Origin: Crocinitomicaceae bacterium | GTDB lineage: Bacteria > Bacteroidota > Bacteroidia > Flavobacteriales_D > Crocinitomicaceae | Assembly (NCBI GenBank): GCA_024643725.1 | Contig: JAHEMJ010000002.1 | Span: 1 to 64,000 of the forward strand | Length of the DNA stretch: 64,000 bases | Direction: 5' to 3' | Notes under the pieces: model-generated | Seen by the model: the letters and a program-made list of their open reading frames with translations, nothing else | Told to the model about the DNA's origin: nothing | Databases searched by the model: none | Position numbers and translations under genes: made by a program | Shown: piece after piece, positions 6,105 to 17,500 of the stretch | Layout of the letters: every line of letters begins with the position of its first letter | How positions within the stretch are numbered: position 1 is the first letter of the stretch

Positions 6105-8087
6105 ATGTCACATACTTCTACTCAGAAAATTAGTTTTGCTGGACTCTTAATTACCCTTGGAATTGTTTTTGGAGACATCGGAACTTCTCCGCTTTATGTA
6201 TTTCAAGCCATAACTGGACAAGGAAAACATATTTCACCAGACTTTATTTTAGGAGCTTTATCGAGCGTTATTTGGACCTTGATATTACTGGCAACAGTGA
6301 AGTACATCTATTTTGCCTTGAACGCAGATAACAAAGGTGAAGGTGGAATTTTTGCCTTGTTTGCGTTGCTGAAGGAAAAAAATGTCAAATGGATTGTGAT
6401 TCCGGCTCTCATCGGTTGTGCTACGCTAATGGCTGATGGATTTATCACCCCAGCAATCTCGATTTCTTCCGCAGTAGAAGGTATAGACAACATCTTCCCG
6501 GGAATGCCGGTGATTCCGATTGTCATTGGTATCATTGTCATGTTGTTCATTATTCAGCAATTCGGGACAGCAACCATCGGAAAAATGTTCGGTCCTGTGA
6601 TGTTGATCTGGTTCGGATTCTTGGGATTCTTAGGATTCATTAACGTCACACAAAACTGGGAAGTTCTCAAAGCATTTAATCCGTATTGGGCATATAACCT
6701 GGTGGCAAATGTGGATGGTGGATTTGCGGTATTAGGATCCGTTTTCCTTTGTACAACAGGAGCAGAGGCCTTGTATTCTGACTTGGGACACTGTGGGAAA
6801 GGCAATATTCGCTTAAGTTGGTCCTTCGTTTCTGGATTATTGGTCTTGAATTATTTAGGTCAAGCAGCCTTGTGCCTGAAGCCTGGTTTTCACCTCGAAG
6901 GATCCAACACGGTTTTCTATGCGATGGTGCCAGCATACTTAATGCCGTTTGCAGTAGCCATTGCTACCATGGCGACAATCATTGCATCGCAAGCCTTAAT
7001 TACAGGAGTATTTACGTTGATGAATGAGGCCATTAAGTTGAAATTGTGGACGAATTTGCGCGTGAAATATCCTTCAGATCACCAAGGTCAAATCTACATT
7101 CCGTTTATCAATTGGTTCTTGATGGTGGGATGTTTAATGGTAATTGCCATATTCAAAAAATCCAGTGAAATGGAACATTCTTACGGACTAGCGATTACCA
7201 TCAATATGGTGATGACGTCCATGCTGATGGCCATGTTATTGTTCATTCGCTATCCACGTTGGAGAGTGGCAACTGGAATTATTTTTAGCGTATTTATTGC
7301 CATCGAATTTGTGTTCTTGATGTCAAATTTGGGGAAAATCGTTTCCGGTGGATGGTTTACGCTGGTCTTGTCCATTACCTTCTTTGTGCTTTTATACTTG
7401 TATTACAAAGCGAAATTATTGCGTTCCAGCATCACCGAATACATGCCAATGAGAAACGTCATTCCCTTATTGGAAGCTGTGAATGCGGACAAAGGAATCA
7501 TGTATGAGGCGACAAACCTTGTATTCCCGACACGCAGTAATTCACCGAATAAATTGGATTTAACGGTATTCCATTCCTTATTCAAAAAGAAACCACGTAA
7601 AGCGGGAATCATCTGGTTCCTACACTTGGATATTTTGAATGAACCGTGGGGCGTACATTACTCGGTGAATGAAATCATCGATAAAAAATGTTACTACGTT
7701 AGCTTGCAACTTGGATTCAAGGAAGAACACCGCATCGAATACATGATGCGTAAGATTTACTGCAAAATGATTGAAAAAGGTGAATTCGCTGGTGAAAGTG
7801 TTTTTGAATCCGTTCGCGGTAAAATTGACGATGTGGATTTCAAATTCATTGTATTGAATTCACGTGTTTCCACCGACAATCACTTAACTGCTTTCCAACG
7901 ACTATGCGTTCGCGCGTATCGCTTTGTGAAATCAACTGGATTGAAACCTGCAGAGGACTTCGGACTGGATAAAACAAACGTTTACGTGGATTACATTCCA
8001 ATTTCTGTGACCACACAAGTCGATCAAGACATGACCGAAGACTTTGAAAATTACTCGCAGAAAATCTATAAGGTTTCGTCGAAGTAA
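6105..8087 (+). CDS. kup: KUP-family potassium transporter
   Basis: A 660-residue low-affinity K+/H+ symporter of the inner membrane. The N-terminus carries the family signature GIVFGDIGTSPLYVF (about residues 18-32), followed by about 12 membrane helices to residue 440 (e.g. LMADGFITPAISISSAVEG, FLCTTGAEALYSDLGHCG) and a soluble C-terminal domain of about 220 residues. Start at 6105 gives the usual short N-terminus before the first helix. The 3' end overlaps the convergent MFS gene by 22 bases, with no terminator between them. Length and order of motifs match intact family members. Confidence 0.95.
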   Translation: MSHTSTQKISFAGLLITLGIVFGDIGTSPLYVFQAITGQGKHISPDFILGALSSVIWTLILLATVKYIYFALNADNKGEGGIFALFALLKEKNVKWIVIPALIGCATLMADGFITPAISISSAVEGIDNIFPGMPVIPIVIGIIVMLFIIQQFGTATIGKMFGPVMLIWFGFLGFLGFINVTQNWEVLKAFNPYWAYNLVANVDGGFAVLGSVFLCTTGAEALYSDLGHCGKGNIRLSWSFVSGLLVLNYLGQAALCLKPGFHLEGSNTVFYAMVPAYLMPFAVAIATMATIIASQALITGVFTLMNEAIKLKLWTNLRVKYPSDHQGQIYIPFINWFLMVGCLMVIAIFKKSSEMEHSYGLAITINMVMTSMLMAMLLFIRYPRWRVATGIIFSVFIAIEFVFLMSNLGKIVSGGWFTLVLSITFFVLLYLYYKAKLLRSSITEYMPMRNVIPLLEAVNADKGIMYEATNLVFPTRSNSPNKLDLTVFHSLFKKKPRKAGIIWFLHLDILNEPWGVHYSVNEIIDKKCYYVSLQLGFKEEHRIEYMMRKIYCKMIEKGEFAGESVFESVRGKIDDVDFKFIVLNSRVSTDNHLTAFQRLCVRAYRFVKSTGLKPAEDFGLDKTNVYVDYIPISVTTQVDQDMTEDFENYSQKIYKVSSK

Positions 8088-9367
8088 TTGAGGTCCTTCC
8101 CAAACGTTTCGGATAATTGCCCAATGCTGTAAAAGGCTAAAGCCATAAAGCTGACGCCAACAACCAAGGCCGACCATCCGTCGTTGATGCCCATGCTGAC
8201 CAATAATCCGAAGAACAGCACAACAATGTTGACGGATCCGCGCACCAAATTCGGTATGGTATTCGCCGCTGTGGAACGAATGTTCGTTCCAAATTGCTCG
8301 GCCGCAATCGTCACGAAAATCGCCCAATATCCTGTTCCTGCTCCTAGCAAAAAGCACATGAAATAATACGTGTTTTCCGTGATGTGATGATCGTGCATCA
8401 GTAAGAAAAGAACCACGCAGACCAAGGAGAATCCAAGGTACAACTGCACCACTTTTTTGCGGCTTTTCAATACTTGACTTAAGATCCCTGAAATCAAATC
8501 CCCCACGGAAAGTCCAATATAAGCGTACATAACGGCTAGTCCATTTGAGATGTTGTTTAGTCCCAACCATGGACCAAAATTATCCTTCGAATTCATGATC
8601 AACAATCCAATGACATACCAAATCGGAATCCCAACAAAAACACACTGAAAATACTTGATGAGGTTTGATCGCTGGAAAAAAATCAGTTTCAAATTTCCTT
8701 TCGAAATGTTTTTGTCCCCCTGCATCTGATGAAAGTAACTAGATTCCAAGGTTCCAATGCGCAGAAATAACAACAAAATCCCCATGGATCCTCCCACAAC
8801 ATAAGCTACCTGCCAGTTCTGCAATGTCAGTCCAAAAAGCTGATGAATTCCTGCTGCAATCCATGCGCCTTCTGATCCAACGAGTGAAGCGACAACGGCT
8901 CCCAACGCTCCAAAGGTGACAATGATCATGGTGCCGTATCCACGTTTTTCCTTCGACATCATTTCAGAAACTAACGTGATGCCTGCGCCCAATTCACCTG
9001 CAAGCCCGATGCCGGCAATCACACGAATCACTGCATAGGTGGTGACATCCGTCACAAAGGCATTGAGCAAGTTGGCAGTCGAATAGAGTAGGATGGAGCC
9101 AAAAAGTACTTTGAGGCGTCCACGTTTGTCCCCCAAAATACCCCATAAGATTCCACCGAATAACATACCGAGCATTTGCATGTTGAACAGGAATTTCCCA
9201 GTAGCAGCAATCGCTTGTTCGCTTGCCCCTTGCATGATGCTCGTTAAACTTTCCGCCTTGACCACACCAAAAAGCACGAGGTCGTATATGTCCACGAAAT
9301 AACCAAGCGCAGCGACAATGATGAGAAAAATGATCTTGCGATCGATGGGTTTTTGTTCCTTGTTCAT
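8066..9367 (-). CDS. MFS transporter
   Basis: A 433-residue inner-membrane carrier with 12 predicted helices. The loop after helix 2 has the MFS A-motif (GGILWGILGDKRGRLKVLFG). Helix 4-5 region has RVIAGIGLAGELGAGITL, which fits the metabolite:proton symporter / sugar-porter-like subfamily (ShiA/ProP type). Substrate cannot be decided. The start at 9367 lies 114 bases from the divergent era start. The 3' end overlaps kup on the opposite strand. Confidence 0.85.
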   Translation of the reverse strand: MNKEQKPIDRKIIFLIIVAALGYFVDIYDLVLFGVVKAESLTSIMQGASEQAIAATGKFLFNMQMLGMLFGGILWGILGDKRGRLKVLFGSILLYSTANLLNAFVTDVTTYAVIRVIAGIGLAGELGAGITLVSEMMSKEKRGYGTMIIVTFGALGAVVASLVGSEGAWIAAGIHQLFGLTLQNWQVAYVVGGSMGILLLFLRIGTLESSYFHQMQGDKNISKGNLKLIFFQRSNLIKYFQCVFVGIPIWYVIGLLIMNSKDNFGPWLGLNNISNGLAVMYAYIGLSVGDLISGILSQVLKSRKKVVQLYLGFSLVCVVLFLLMHDHHITENTYYFMCFLLGAGTGYWAIFVTIAAEQFGTNIRSTAANTIPNLVRGSVNIVVLFFGLLVSMGINDGWSALVVGVSFMALAFYSIGQLSETFGKDLNYFDETL

Positions 9368-9432
9368 GCAACGAATTTAATTTATTTTTTGAAAGAAACG
9401 TTTTCTTTGGGTGTGCCTTCTCAAGCCTATCC

Positions 9433-9464
9433 TTGCCGTATCCCGTTTAAAACGTGTATCTTTG
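9433..9464 (+). promoter_or_regulatory. Promoter of era-der
   Basis: TTG (9433-9435), 21-base spacer, TATCTTTG (9457-9464): a full Bacteroidota sigma-A promoter, 17 bases before the era ATG. It also argues against a longer era reading frame starting at 9353. Confidence 0.75.
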
Positions 9465-9481
9465 CACTCAATTCAAGAAGA

Positions 9482-10357
9482 ATGGCACATAAATCAGGAT
9501 TTGTTAATATCGTTGGAAGCCCAAATGTCGGGAAATCAACGTTGATGAATCAATTAGTCGGAGAAAAGTTATCCATCGTTACCTCAAAGGCACAGACGAC
9601 ACGTCACCGCATTTTGGGAATTGTGAACGATGAAGACTATCAAATCGTATTTTCAGACACGCCAGGTGTGGTGAATGCGGCGTATAAGTTGCATGAAAAT
9701 ATGATGGACTATGTCAATTCTTCCATTCGCGATGCGGATGTGTTGTTGTTCATCACAGACACCTTGGAGAACGACATGAATCACAAGGAAACCTTGGAGC
9801 GCATTAAGCGTTTGGAAGTTCCTGTTTTATGTTTGATTAATAAAATTGATAAGTCCAACCAAGAGAAATTGGTAGAGCGCGTAACCTATTGGAAAGAACA
9901 ATTGCCAAACGCGAAAATCTTCCCGATTTCTGCCTTGCACAACTTTAATATTGACAACGTTTGGGCGGAAATTCTTTCATTGATGCCGGAAAATCCCCCA
10001 TACTACGAGAAGGATGAGCTTTCGGATCGACCAATGCGTTTCTTTATTTCGGAAATCATTCGCGAGAAAATTTTCATCCACTGTCAGAAAGAAATTCCAT
10101 ACAGCACACAAATTGAAATCGAAGAATTCAAGGAGGAGGCTGGAATCACACGCATTCGTGCTCAAATCATCGTTGAACGCGATTCTCAGAAAGGCATCAT
10201 CATTGGAAAAGGTGGTGAAATGTTGAAGAGAATTGGTCGCTCAGCTCGTGAGGACATGGAAAAATTCTTGGAGAAAAAAGTGTTCTTGGAGAATTTTGTG
10301 AAGGTGGATAAAGATTGGCGCACATCGGCGGACAAGCTTAAAAAGTATGGATATTAA
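9482..10357 (+). CDS. era: GTPase Era
   Basis: A 291-residue ribosome-assembly GTPase that binds the 3' end of 16S rRNA during 30S maturation. Visible GTPase motifs: G1 GSPNVGKST (12-20), G3 DTPG (59-62), G4 NKID (120-123). The C-terminal KH RNA-binding domain contains GIIIGKGGEMLKRIG (about 237-251). The frame is open further upstream to 9353, but 9482 is chosen because the family starts just before the G1 motif and a promoter lies at 9433-9464. der follows after 23 bases, probably in the same operon. Confidence 0.97.
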   Translation: MAHKSGFVNIVGSPNVGKSTLMNQLVGEKLSIVTSKAQTTRHRILGIVNDEDYQIVFSDTPGVVNAAYKLHENMMDYVNSSIRDADVLLFITDTLENDMNHKETLERIKRLEVPVLCLINKIDKSNQEKLVERVTYWKEQLPNAKIFPISALHNFNIDNVWAEILSLMPENPPYYEKDELSDRPMRFFISEIIREKIFIHCQKEIPYSTQIEIEEFKEEAGITRIRAQIIVERDSQKGIIIGKGGEMLKRIGRSAREDMEKFLEKKVFLENFVKVDKDWRTSADKLKKYGY

Positions 10358-10380
10358 GATCCTTTAATTAGAAAAAAAAC

Positions 10381-11691
10381 ATGAGTAATATAGTAGCTAT
10401 CGTTGGACGCCCAAATGTTGGGAAATCAACGCTTTTCAATCGCTTGACGGAATCCCGTGATGCCATTGTAAAAGAAGTAAGTGGGGTAACGAGGGATCGT
10501 ATTTACGGAAAATCTGAGTGGAATGGATACCAGTTTTCTGTCATCGATACGGGTGGATATGCCACGGTAAAAGAGGATATTTTTGAGGGTGAAATTCGCA
10601 AACAAGTCGAATTAGCGATACAAGAAGCAACCGTGATTATATTCATGGTGGATGTCATGACTGGCATTGTCGAAATGGATGAAATCGTTGCGCAGTTATT
10701 GCGTAAAAGCAACAAGCCTTGTTTGATTGCGGCGAATAAAGTAGACAACACAGACCGTTACGGACTATCTTCTGAATTCTATTCGTTTGGGTTAGGGGAA
10801 GTTTTCGACCTAAGCGCAACCAATGGTGGTGGAACGGGAGAAATCCTAGATAAATTGGTGACGTACTTCAATAAAGAGGATGAATCCATCCGTGAAGAAG
10901 ACTACTTGCCACGTATTGCCATTGTTGGACGTCCAAATGTTGGAAAATCATCCATGATTAATGCCTTCACTGGACAGGAACGAAACATTGTGACGGATAT
11001 TTCTGGAACAACGCGTGATTCCATTCATACACGCTACAAAGCCTTTGGATTCGATTTCTTATTGATTGACACAGCCGGAATTCGCAAGAAAGCGAAGGTG
11101 ACTGAGGACATCGAGTATTATTCGGTATTGAGATCGGTAAGAACAATAGAAAATGCGGATGTTTGTTTGTTCATGATGGATGCCTCTGAAGGAATTCAAA
11201 AGCAAGACTTGAGCATCTTTTACATGATTGAAAAGAACTCAAAAGGAGTCGTTGTTTTAGTGAATAAATGGGATTTAGTTGAGAAGGATCAAAATACCAT
11301 GATTGAATACGAAGCGAATCTTCGCGAGCAATTAGCGCCGTTCAATGATGTACCGATTATCTTCACCTCTACGTTGACAAAACAACGCATTCACAAAGCA
11401 TTGGAAACAGCAATGCGTGTCAATGAGAACCGTACGCGAAAAATTCCGACACACGAATTGAATGAAGTGATGTTGGATGTTGTGGCACAAACACCACCTC
11501 CAGCAGTGAAAGGGAAATACATCAAAATCAAGTTTATTCAAATGTTGCCGACACATGCTCCAGCATTTGCGATCTTCTGTAACTTACCTCAGTACGTTCC
11601 GGATTCCTACAAGCGTTTCTTTGAAAACCGTTTGAGAGAGAAATTTGATTTCGAAGGAGTTCCTGTAAAGATCTTCTTTAGAAAGAAATAA
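10381..11691 (+). CDS. der: GTPase Der (EngA)
   Basis: A 436-residue 50S ribosome-assembly GTPase with two G domains in tandem, the family hallmark. G1 motifs GRPNVGKS are at 9-16 and 183-190, G3 motifs DTGG (56-59) and DTAG (230-233), G4 NKVD (119-122) and NKWD in the second domain. The C-terminal KH-like domain holds the conserved [17 protein letters not shown] block. It follows era after 23 bases and ends at a bidirectional hairpin. Full length and intact. Confidence 0.97.
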   Translation: MSNIVAIVGRPNVGKSTLFNRLTESRDAIVKEVSGVTRDRIYGKSEWNGYQFSVIDTGGYATVKEDIFEGEIRKQVELAIQEATVIIFMVDVMTGIVEMDEIVAQLLRKSNKPCLIAANKVDNTDRYGLSSEFYSFGLGEVFDLSATNGGGTGEILDKLVTYFNKEDESIREEDYLPRIAIVGRPNVGKSSMINAFTGQERNIVTDISGTTRDSIHTRYKAFGFDFLLIDTAGIRKKAKVTEDIEYYSVLRSVRTIENADVCLFMMDASEGIQKQDLSIFYMIEKNSKGVVVLVNKWDLVEKDQNTMIEYEANLREQLAPFNDVPIIFTSTLTKQRIHKALETAMRVNENRTRKIPTHELNEVMLDVVAQTPPPAVKGKYIKIKFIQMLPTHAPAFAIFCNLPQYVPDSYKRFFENRLREKFDFEGVPVKIFFRKK

Positions 11692-11708
11692 GCAAAACCA
11701 TAGACAAC

Positions 11709-11739
11709 AAAAAAGGCGCTAAATCTAGCGCCTTTTTTT
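11709..11739. terminator. Bidirectional terminator between der and the T9SS gene
   Basis: AAAAAAGGCGCTA, loop AATC, TAGCGCCTTTTTTT. Runs of A and T on both sides serve both convergent genes. Confidence 0.85.
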
Positions 11740-11760
11740 ATTCGGATACTTCCGTCAATC

Positions 11761-14454
11761 TTATCGAAGCAAGTTCAAATGTCCGGTGACAACTTTGCGG
11801 TCATCGTTTTCTTTTGGTTCGTATTGCATGCGCCAAGTATAAACGCCTGCAGGAACTTTCGTGCCAAGGTTGCCATACGTTCCATCCCACGCTTGCGATG
11901 CGTCGTGTGTTTCCCAAATGACTTCTCCCCAACGATCGTAGACCGTTAAACTGAATGCAAATGGATCGAACCCAGTCGTAAAGATCGCCTGCCATGTTTG
12001 ATTGTGCTCATCTTCATCCGGTGTGAAGGTATTTGCTACATAGTAAATTGGATCAGCAATCACTGGAAGCGATAACTGATAAGAATCAGAACATCCAAGA
12101 GGAGTATAAGCAGTCAAGGTTACCAGTAGGTTTTCAGTCACACCAACATACATGTGGTTTGGATCAGATTCTGTCGATGTATATGAATCATCGAAATCCC
12201 ACAAATACGTCGTTCCACCTACACTCGAGTTCAAGAATTGAACAGCTTGCGTTGTTTCAGTTAAAGAACTTGGTGCACAAGAGAACGAAGCACTTGGATA
12301 ACTTTCCATATAAATGTAGTCGTTGTAAGTTGTTGTTTCAATACATCCACTTAAGTTGTATTCCAACGTGATATCGTGGTAACCACTTTGATCAAATTGG
12401 TAACTAAATGTACTTCCTTGTCCAATTTGAGTTCCTCCCCAATACCACGTGTAAATGGCACCAAGTACCGGTGGTGTTGTCAAAGTAACGTTTAATGGAT
12501 TACATCCGGACAAGGTATCACCAACGAATTGTGGTGGAACTGCCGGAACAATCGTAATGGTCATGTCAATCGTGTCACCACATTGTCCAGCATCTGAGCT
12601 AAACGTATATGTGAAGATTCCTGGAATTGAGGTGTCAATTAACGGTGGATTCCAAGTTCCTGTAATTGGCGGAACGTTATTCGTCACCAACGGCAACACT
12701 GGATTCGCATCGTTTTGACATAATTGTGGAACTTGTGTCAACGCAGGAATGATCAATGGATCAACCGTAATTGGCATCGTATACGTGGAAGCACATTGTC
12801 CTGGATCTGGAGTAAACGTGTAGTTTGCTGTTCCCGGCGTACCTGTCAATACGGTTGCGCTGTTCCATGTTCCTGTGATCAAAGGACCATTGATAAATGG
12901 TGTGGTATTCAAAGCGGTTGTCGGAATCACCACATTTGCTTCATATTGACAAATTTGTCCCATCGCATTGAAGTTTGGAGTGGTCAACGCATACGTGACG
13001 ATGTCCATGGAATTTGCCAATGCACATTGTCCAGGAGTAGGAGTAAAGACGTACGTTGCAGTTCCAGCTGCGGCTGTAGAAATCACCGCTGGATTCCACG
13101 TTCCAGTATAAGCAATTGCGTTGGTAGAAGTCGCCGGCAAAGCTGTTGGCGTATCTCCAATACAGAACGGACTAATTTGATTAAATGTCACTTGCTCATT
13201 TGGTAAAATCTGAATGTTCATGGTGGTTGCATTCGCACATACACCGGCATTTGGTGTAAAGGTATACGTTTGTGTTCCAACCACTGCAGATGAAATCAAT
13301 GATGGATTCCAAGTTCCTTGAATAGCAGGAACATTTGTCGAAATCGTCGATAAATTCGGCACCGTTGCATTTTGACACATCGGAGCAATTTGATTGAAGG
13401 TAGGATTCACCGGTGTATTGACCACAACGGTCGTTGTGCTTGTCGAAATACATCCTCCAGCGTCATATGTCAAGGTATAAACTCCAGCATTTACTGCCGT
13501 ACAGTTTGGAATGATTGGGTTTTGCAAAGTGGATGTGAATCCATTTGGACCAGCCCATGAATAACTATTCGCTCCGTTTGTCGCATTTAATTGGATGGTA
13601 GCACCTGCGCAATAAGGACCCGTGTTCGATGTCGTAATAGAAACTGATCCTGCTGTAAATGTAATGGCAACAACGCCATTTCCTGTGTTATTTCCTTGCG
13701 TACATGTTCCACCGGCAGGATTCAAGCTTGATCCACCGCCGCCGCCGCCGCCGCCATTGGCACCTGCGCAACAGTTGTCAGATCCACCACCGCCACCGCC
13801 GTAGTATCCACCGCCACCGCCACCGCCAGATGCAGTTGCGTAATATCCACCGTTTCCACCGTTACCGAGTGTACCAGCTTGTCCAGGTTGGCCACCTCCC
13901 CAAGGAGGACCGCCATTTCCACCTGCTGCTTGCGTTCCACCGCCGCCTCCAGTTCCTGTAAATGGAGATCCGGCACCGGTTACACCGTTTAAACAGCCAC
14001 CTGCTCCACCTAAAGCTGGATATTGTGGTGAACAACCATTTCGTCCGCCACCACCACCTGCAACAACGATGCGATTTGCTAGTGCATATGGAGCAATGCG
14101 AATGTCAGAAGCACCACCACCACCATAAGATTGGTAAGTCACCGGTGCAGCAATTTGACCATTTCCACCGCCATTCCATCCACCAGTTGGTCCTGTTGGA
14201 TTCTGTCCTACATTGATTTGTAAAACTTGTCCTGGGGTTACCGCAATACTTGGATTCAATACCGTTGCACCCAAACCTCCAGGTCCACCACCTTGTGCAC
14301 CTTTTACAGATACAGAGATGGAATAAACACATGGCGGAACAGTCCAAGTTTGAGCTGAACCAGTATAGTTAAATGTCACCGTTTGTGGTTGGGAGAAACC
14401 GATATTGAAAAGTGAAATAAAAAGAAGGAGAATAATGAGGTAAATATTCTTCAT
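11761..14454 (-). CDS. Secreted T9SS type B protein with glycine-rich, repeat and PKD domains
   Basis: 897 residues. A signal peptide (residues 1-21, ending NIGFSQ) leads into a glycine-rich domain (about 22-265, with long G runs such as GGGGGGGYYGGGGGG). Next is an Ig-like segment and four diverged copies of a ~70-residue repeat (about 345-640), each with a cysteine near the start and a GQC/GVC near the end. A PKD-like domain follows (about 720-790, YLWDFDD). The C-terminus is a gliding-motility-type sorting domain (about 805-897: ANTFTPDEDEHNQTW, YDRWGEVIWE, WDGTYG, GVYTWRM). It is therefore exported by Sec, then T9SS, to the surface or outside. The four repeats are relatives of the 18-copy array in the next gene. 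A TAAATTTG box lies 22 bases before the start. Adhesin-like role inferred. Confidence 0.85.
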   Translation of the reverse strand: MKNIYLIILLLFISLFNIGFSQPQTVTFNYTGSAQTWTVPPCVYSISVSVKGAQGGGPGGLGATVLNPSIAVTPGQVLQINVGQNPTGPTGGWNGGGNGQIAAPVTYQSYGGGGASDIRIAPYALANRIVVAGGGGGRNGCSPQYPALGGAGGCLNGVTGAGSPFTGTGGGGGTQAAGGNGGPPWGGGQPGQAGTLGNGGNGGYYATASGGGGGGGYYGGGGGGSDNCCAGANGGGGGGGGSSLNPAGGTCTQGNNTGNGVVAITFTAGSVSITTSNTGPYCAGATIQLNATNGANSYSWAGPNGFTSTLQNPIIPNCTAVNAGVYTLTYDAGGCISTSTTTVVVNTPVNPTFNQIAPMCQNATVPNLSTISTNVPAIQGTWNPSLISSAVVGTQTYTFTPNAGVCANATTMNIQILPNEQVTFNQISPFCIGDTPTALPATSTNAIAYTGTWNPAVISTAAAGTATYVFTPTPGQCALANSMDIVTYALTTPNFNAMGQICQYEANVVIPTTALNTTPFINGPLITGTWNSATVLTGTPGTANYTFTPDPGQCASTYTMPITVDPLIIPALTQVPQLCQNDANPVLPLVTNNVPPITGTWNPPLIDTSIPGIFTYTFSSDAGQCGDTIDMTITIVPAVPPQFVGDTLSGCNPLNVTLTTPPVLGAIYTWYWGGTQIGQGSTFSYQFDQSGYHDITLEYNLSGCIETTTYNDYIYMESYPSASFSCAPSSLTETTQAVQFLNSSVGGTTYLWDFDDSYTSTESDPNHMYVGVTENLLVTLTAYTPLGCSDSYQLSLPVIADPIYYVANTFTPDEDEHNQTWQAIFTTGFDPFAFSLTVYDRWGEVIWETHDASQAWDGTYGNLGTKVPAGVYTWRMQYEPKENDDRKVVTGHLNLLR

Positions 14455-14558
14455 AGGTATGTCATCAGGTTTAAAACAAATTTAAGGCTAAATTTCCTTT
14501 TGAAAACGGCAATTTTTGAAAAAGGTTGCTTTGATTTATGCACAAATGTGAAAAACGT

Positions 14559-17500
14559 TTAACGAATGCGCATCACCGTTCCTGAATATTGTCGGAATTG
14601 ATCGTTTTGTTTCTTTTTGATGGTTAAAATCCACGTATAGGTTCCGTCTTGCACCTTGCGACCATCGGATCCGTAGGTCCCATCCCAGGACATAGCATAA
14701 TCAAAACTTTCCCAAATCAGTTCACCCCAGCGATCGAAAATGAGCAAATGGTAATTTTCTAAATCAAAATCGTCACTGAGGTATGGTTTCCAAGTTGGAT
14801 TAAATTCATCTTCGTCAGGAGTAAAGGCGTTCGGTGCAAAAACATACGTATTCTCTGCGAGAGGGAGATACAGTTCGAAGGTGTCTAAACATCCTTCGTT
14901 TGAGGCAATAAGGGTAAATAAAAATTGATCTTCGTTCGATGTTACATAAACAGGATCACTTGCATCTGAAAAGAAATTATCGTTGATAAACCAACTATAT
15001 TGCGTAGCGAAACTACTGTTGTTATTGAAATACAAGGTGCTTCCTAAAAGGACACTGTCCAAGGGAATCACAGTAAATTGGGCAATGGGTAATTCAATGA
15101 TGGTCTGGGTGAGACTCGTCGAAACCGCACATTGTCCAGCAGTTGGAGTGAACGTGTACGTTGTCGTTGCTTGGTTGTTCAAGGCCGGCGACCAAGTTCC
15201 TGTAATGTTGTTCAGCGAGGATGACGGCAAAGCAGATAAATTATCACCTTGACAAATCGGACTGACAGCTGTAAACGTCGGTGTGACTTGCGGATTGACC
15301 GTAATCGTTAAGGTCGTTGTCGTGGCACATTGTCCAACAGTTGGCGTGAAGGTATAAGTTGTCGTTGCTTGGTTGTTCAAGGCTGGCGACCAAGTTCCTG
15401 TAATGTTGTTCAGCGAAGTAGTCGGTAGGACACTCAAAGTCGCTCCCTGACAAATCGGATTCACAGCCGCAAAGGTCGGAGTGACTTGCGGATTCACCGT
15501 GATCGTTAATGTCGTTGTCGTGGCGCATTGTCCAGCGCTTGGCGTGAAGGTATATGTCGTGGTCGCTTGGTTGTTCAAGGCTGGAGACCAAGTTCCTGTT
15601 ATGTTGTTCAGCGAGGATGACGGCAAAGCAGATAAATTATCACCTTGACAAATTGGATTCACAGCTGCAAAGGTCGGTGTGACTTGCGGATTGACCGTGA
15701 TCGTTAATGTCGTTGTCGTGGCGCATTGTCCAGAGCTTGGTGTGAAGGTGTACGTCGTGGTTGCTTGGTTGTTCAAGGCCGGCGACCAAGTTCCTGTAAT
15801 GTTGTTCAGTGAGGATGACGGTAAAGCAGATAAATTATCACCTTGACAAATTGGATTCACAGCTGCAAAGGTCGGTGTGACTTGCGGATTGACCGTAATC
15901 GTTAAAGTCGTTGTCGTGGAACATTGTCCTGCGGTAGGAGTGAACGTGTATGTCGTGGTTGCTTGGTTGTTCAAGGCAGGACTCCAAGTTCCTGTAATGT
16001 TGTTCAGCGAGGATGACGGCAAAGCAGATAAATTATCACCTTGACAAATCGGACTGACAGCTGTAAACGTCGGCGTGACTTGCGGATTGACCGTAATCGT
16101 TAAGGTCGTTGTCGTGGCACATTGTCCAGCAGTTGGCGTGAAGGTATACGTCGTCGTTGCTTGGTTGTTCAAGGCTGGACTCCAAGTTCCTGAAATGTTG
16201 TTTAGTGATGTTGTCGGCAGGACACTCAATGTCGTTCCCTGACAAATCGGATTCACAGCTGCAAAGGTCGGCGTGACTTGCGGATTGACCGTGATTGTTA
16301 AAGTCGTTGTTGTTGCACATTGTCCTACGGTTGGAGTGAAGGTGTAGGTCGTGTTTGCTTGGTTGTTCAAGGCAGGACTCCAAGTTCCTGAAATGTTGTT
16401 CAGCGAGGATGACGGCAAAGCAGATAAATTATCACCTTGACAAATCGGACTGACAGCTGTAAACGTCGGTGTGACTTGCGGATTGACCGTGATTGTTAAA
16501 GTCGTTGTTGTTGCACATTGTCCTACGGTTGGCGTGAAGGTGTACGTCGTGGTTGCTTGGTTGTTCAAGGCAGGAGACCAAGTTCCCGTAATGTTGTTTA
16601 GTGATGTTGTTGGCGGGACACTCAAAGTCGTTCCCTGACAAATCGGATTCACAGCCGCAAAGGTCGGTGTGACTTGCGGATTGACCGTAATCGTTAAGGT
16701 CGTTGTCGTGGTACATTGTCCTGCGATTGGTGTGAAGGTGTAGGTTGTGGTTGCTTGGTTGTTCAAGGCTGGCGACCATGATCCGTTAATTCCATTCAAT
16801 GAAGAAGAGGGCAGAACACTCAAGGTTGTTCCTGGACAAATCGGATTCACCGAGTTAAAGGTCGGCGTGACTTGCGGATTGACCGTAATCGTCAAAGTTG
16901 TTGAAGTCGCACATTGTCCTGCAGTTGGAGTGAAGGTGTACGTCGTGGTCGTTTGATTGTTCAAGGCCGGAGACCAAGTCCCCGCAATGTTGTTCAATGA
17001 TGTTGTCGGCAAGGAATTCAACGTTGCCCCCTGACAAATCGGACTCACGGCATTAAATGTCGGCGTGACTTGCGGATTGACCGTAATCGTTAAGGTTGTT
17101 GATGTTGTACATTGTCCTGCGGTTGGCGTGAAGGTGTACGTTGTCGTTGCTTGGTTGTTCAAGGCTGGACTCCAAGTTCCTGAAATGTTGTTCAGCGAGG
17201 ATGACGGCAAAGCAGATAAATTATCACCTTGACAAATAGTATTCACAGCTGCAAATGTCGGTGTGACTTGCGCATTCACCGTAATCGTTAAAGTCGTTGT
17301 CGTGGCACATTGTCCTGCGGTTGGCGTGAAGGTGTACGTTGTCGTTGCTTGGTTGTTCAAGGCTGGAGACCAAGTTCCTGCAATGTTGTTCAGTGATGTT
17401 GTCGGCAATACACTCAAGGTTGCCCCTTGACAAACTGGATTCACAGCTGCAAATGTCGGCGTGACTTGCGGATTGACCGTGATTGTTAAAGTCGTTGTTG

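Noticed and set aside
7932-8570. 212-codon minus-strand ORF across the kup/MFS ends
   Set aside because: It overlaps both well-supported genes in another frame and has arginine- and histidine-rich shadow composition.
9353-9481. N-terminal extension of era (start 9353)
   Set aside because: A complete promoter lies at 9433-9464 inside it, and Era homologues start close to the G1 motif.
12033-14347. Plus- and minus-strand ORFs over the glycine-rich T9SS gene
   Set aside because: They come from the codon bias of glycine-rich and threonine-rich sequence (e.g. poly-Pro and HRRRR text); the sense gene has a signal peptide and a sorting domain.
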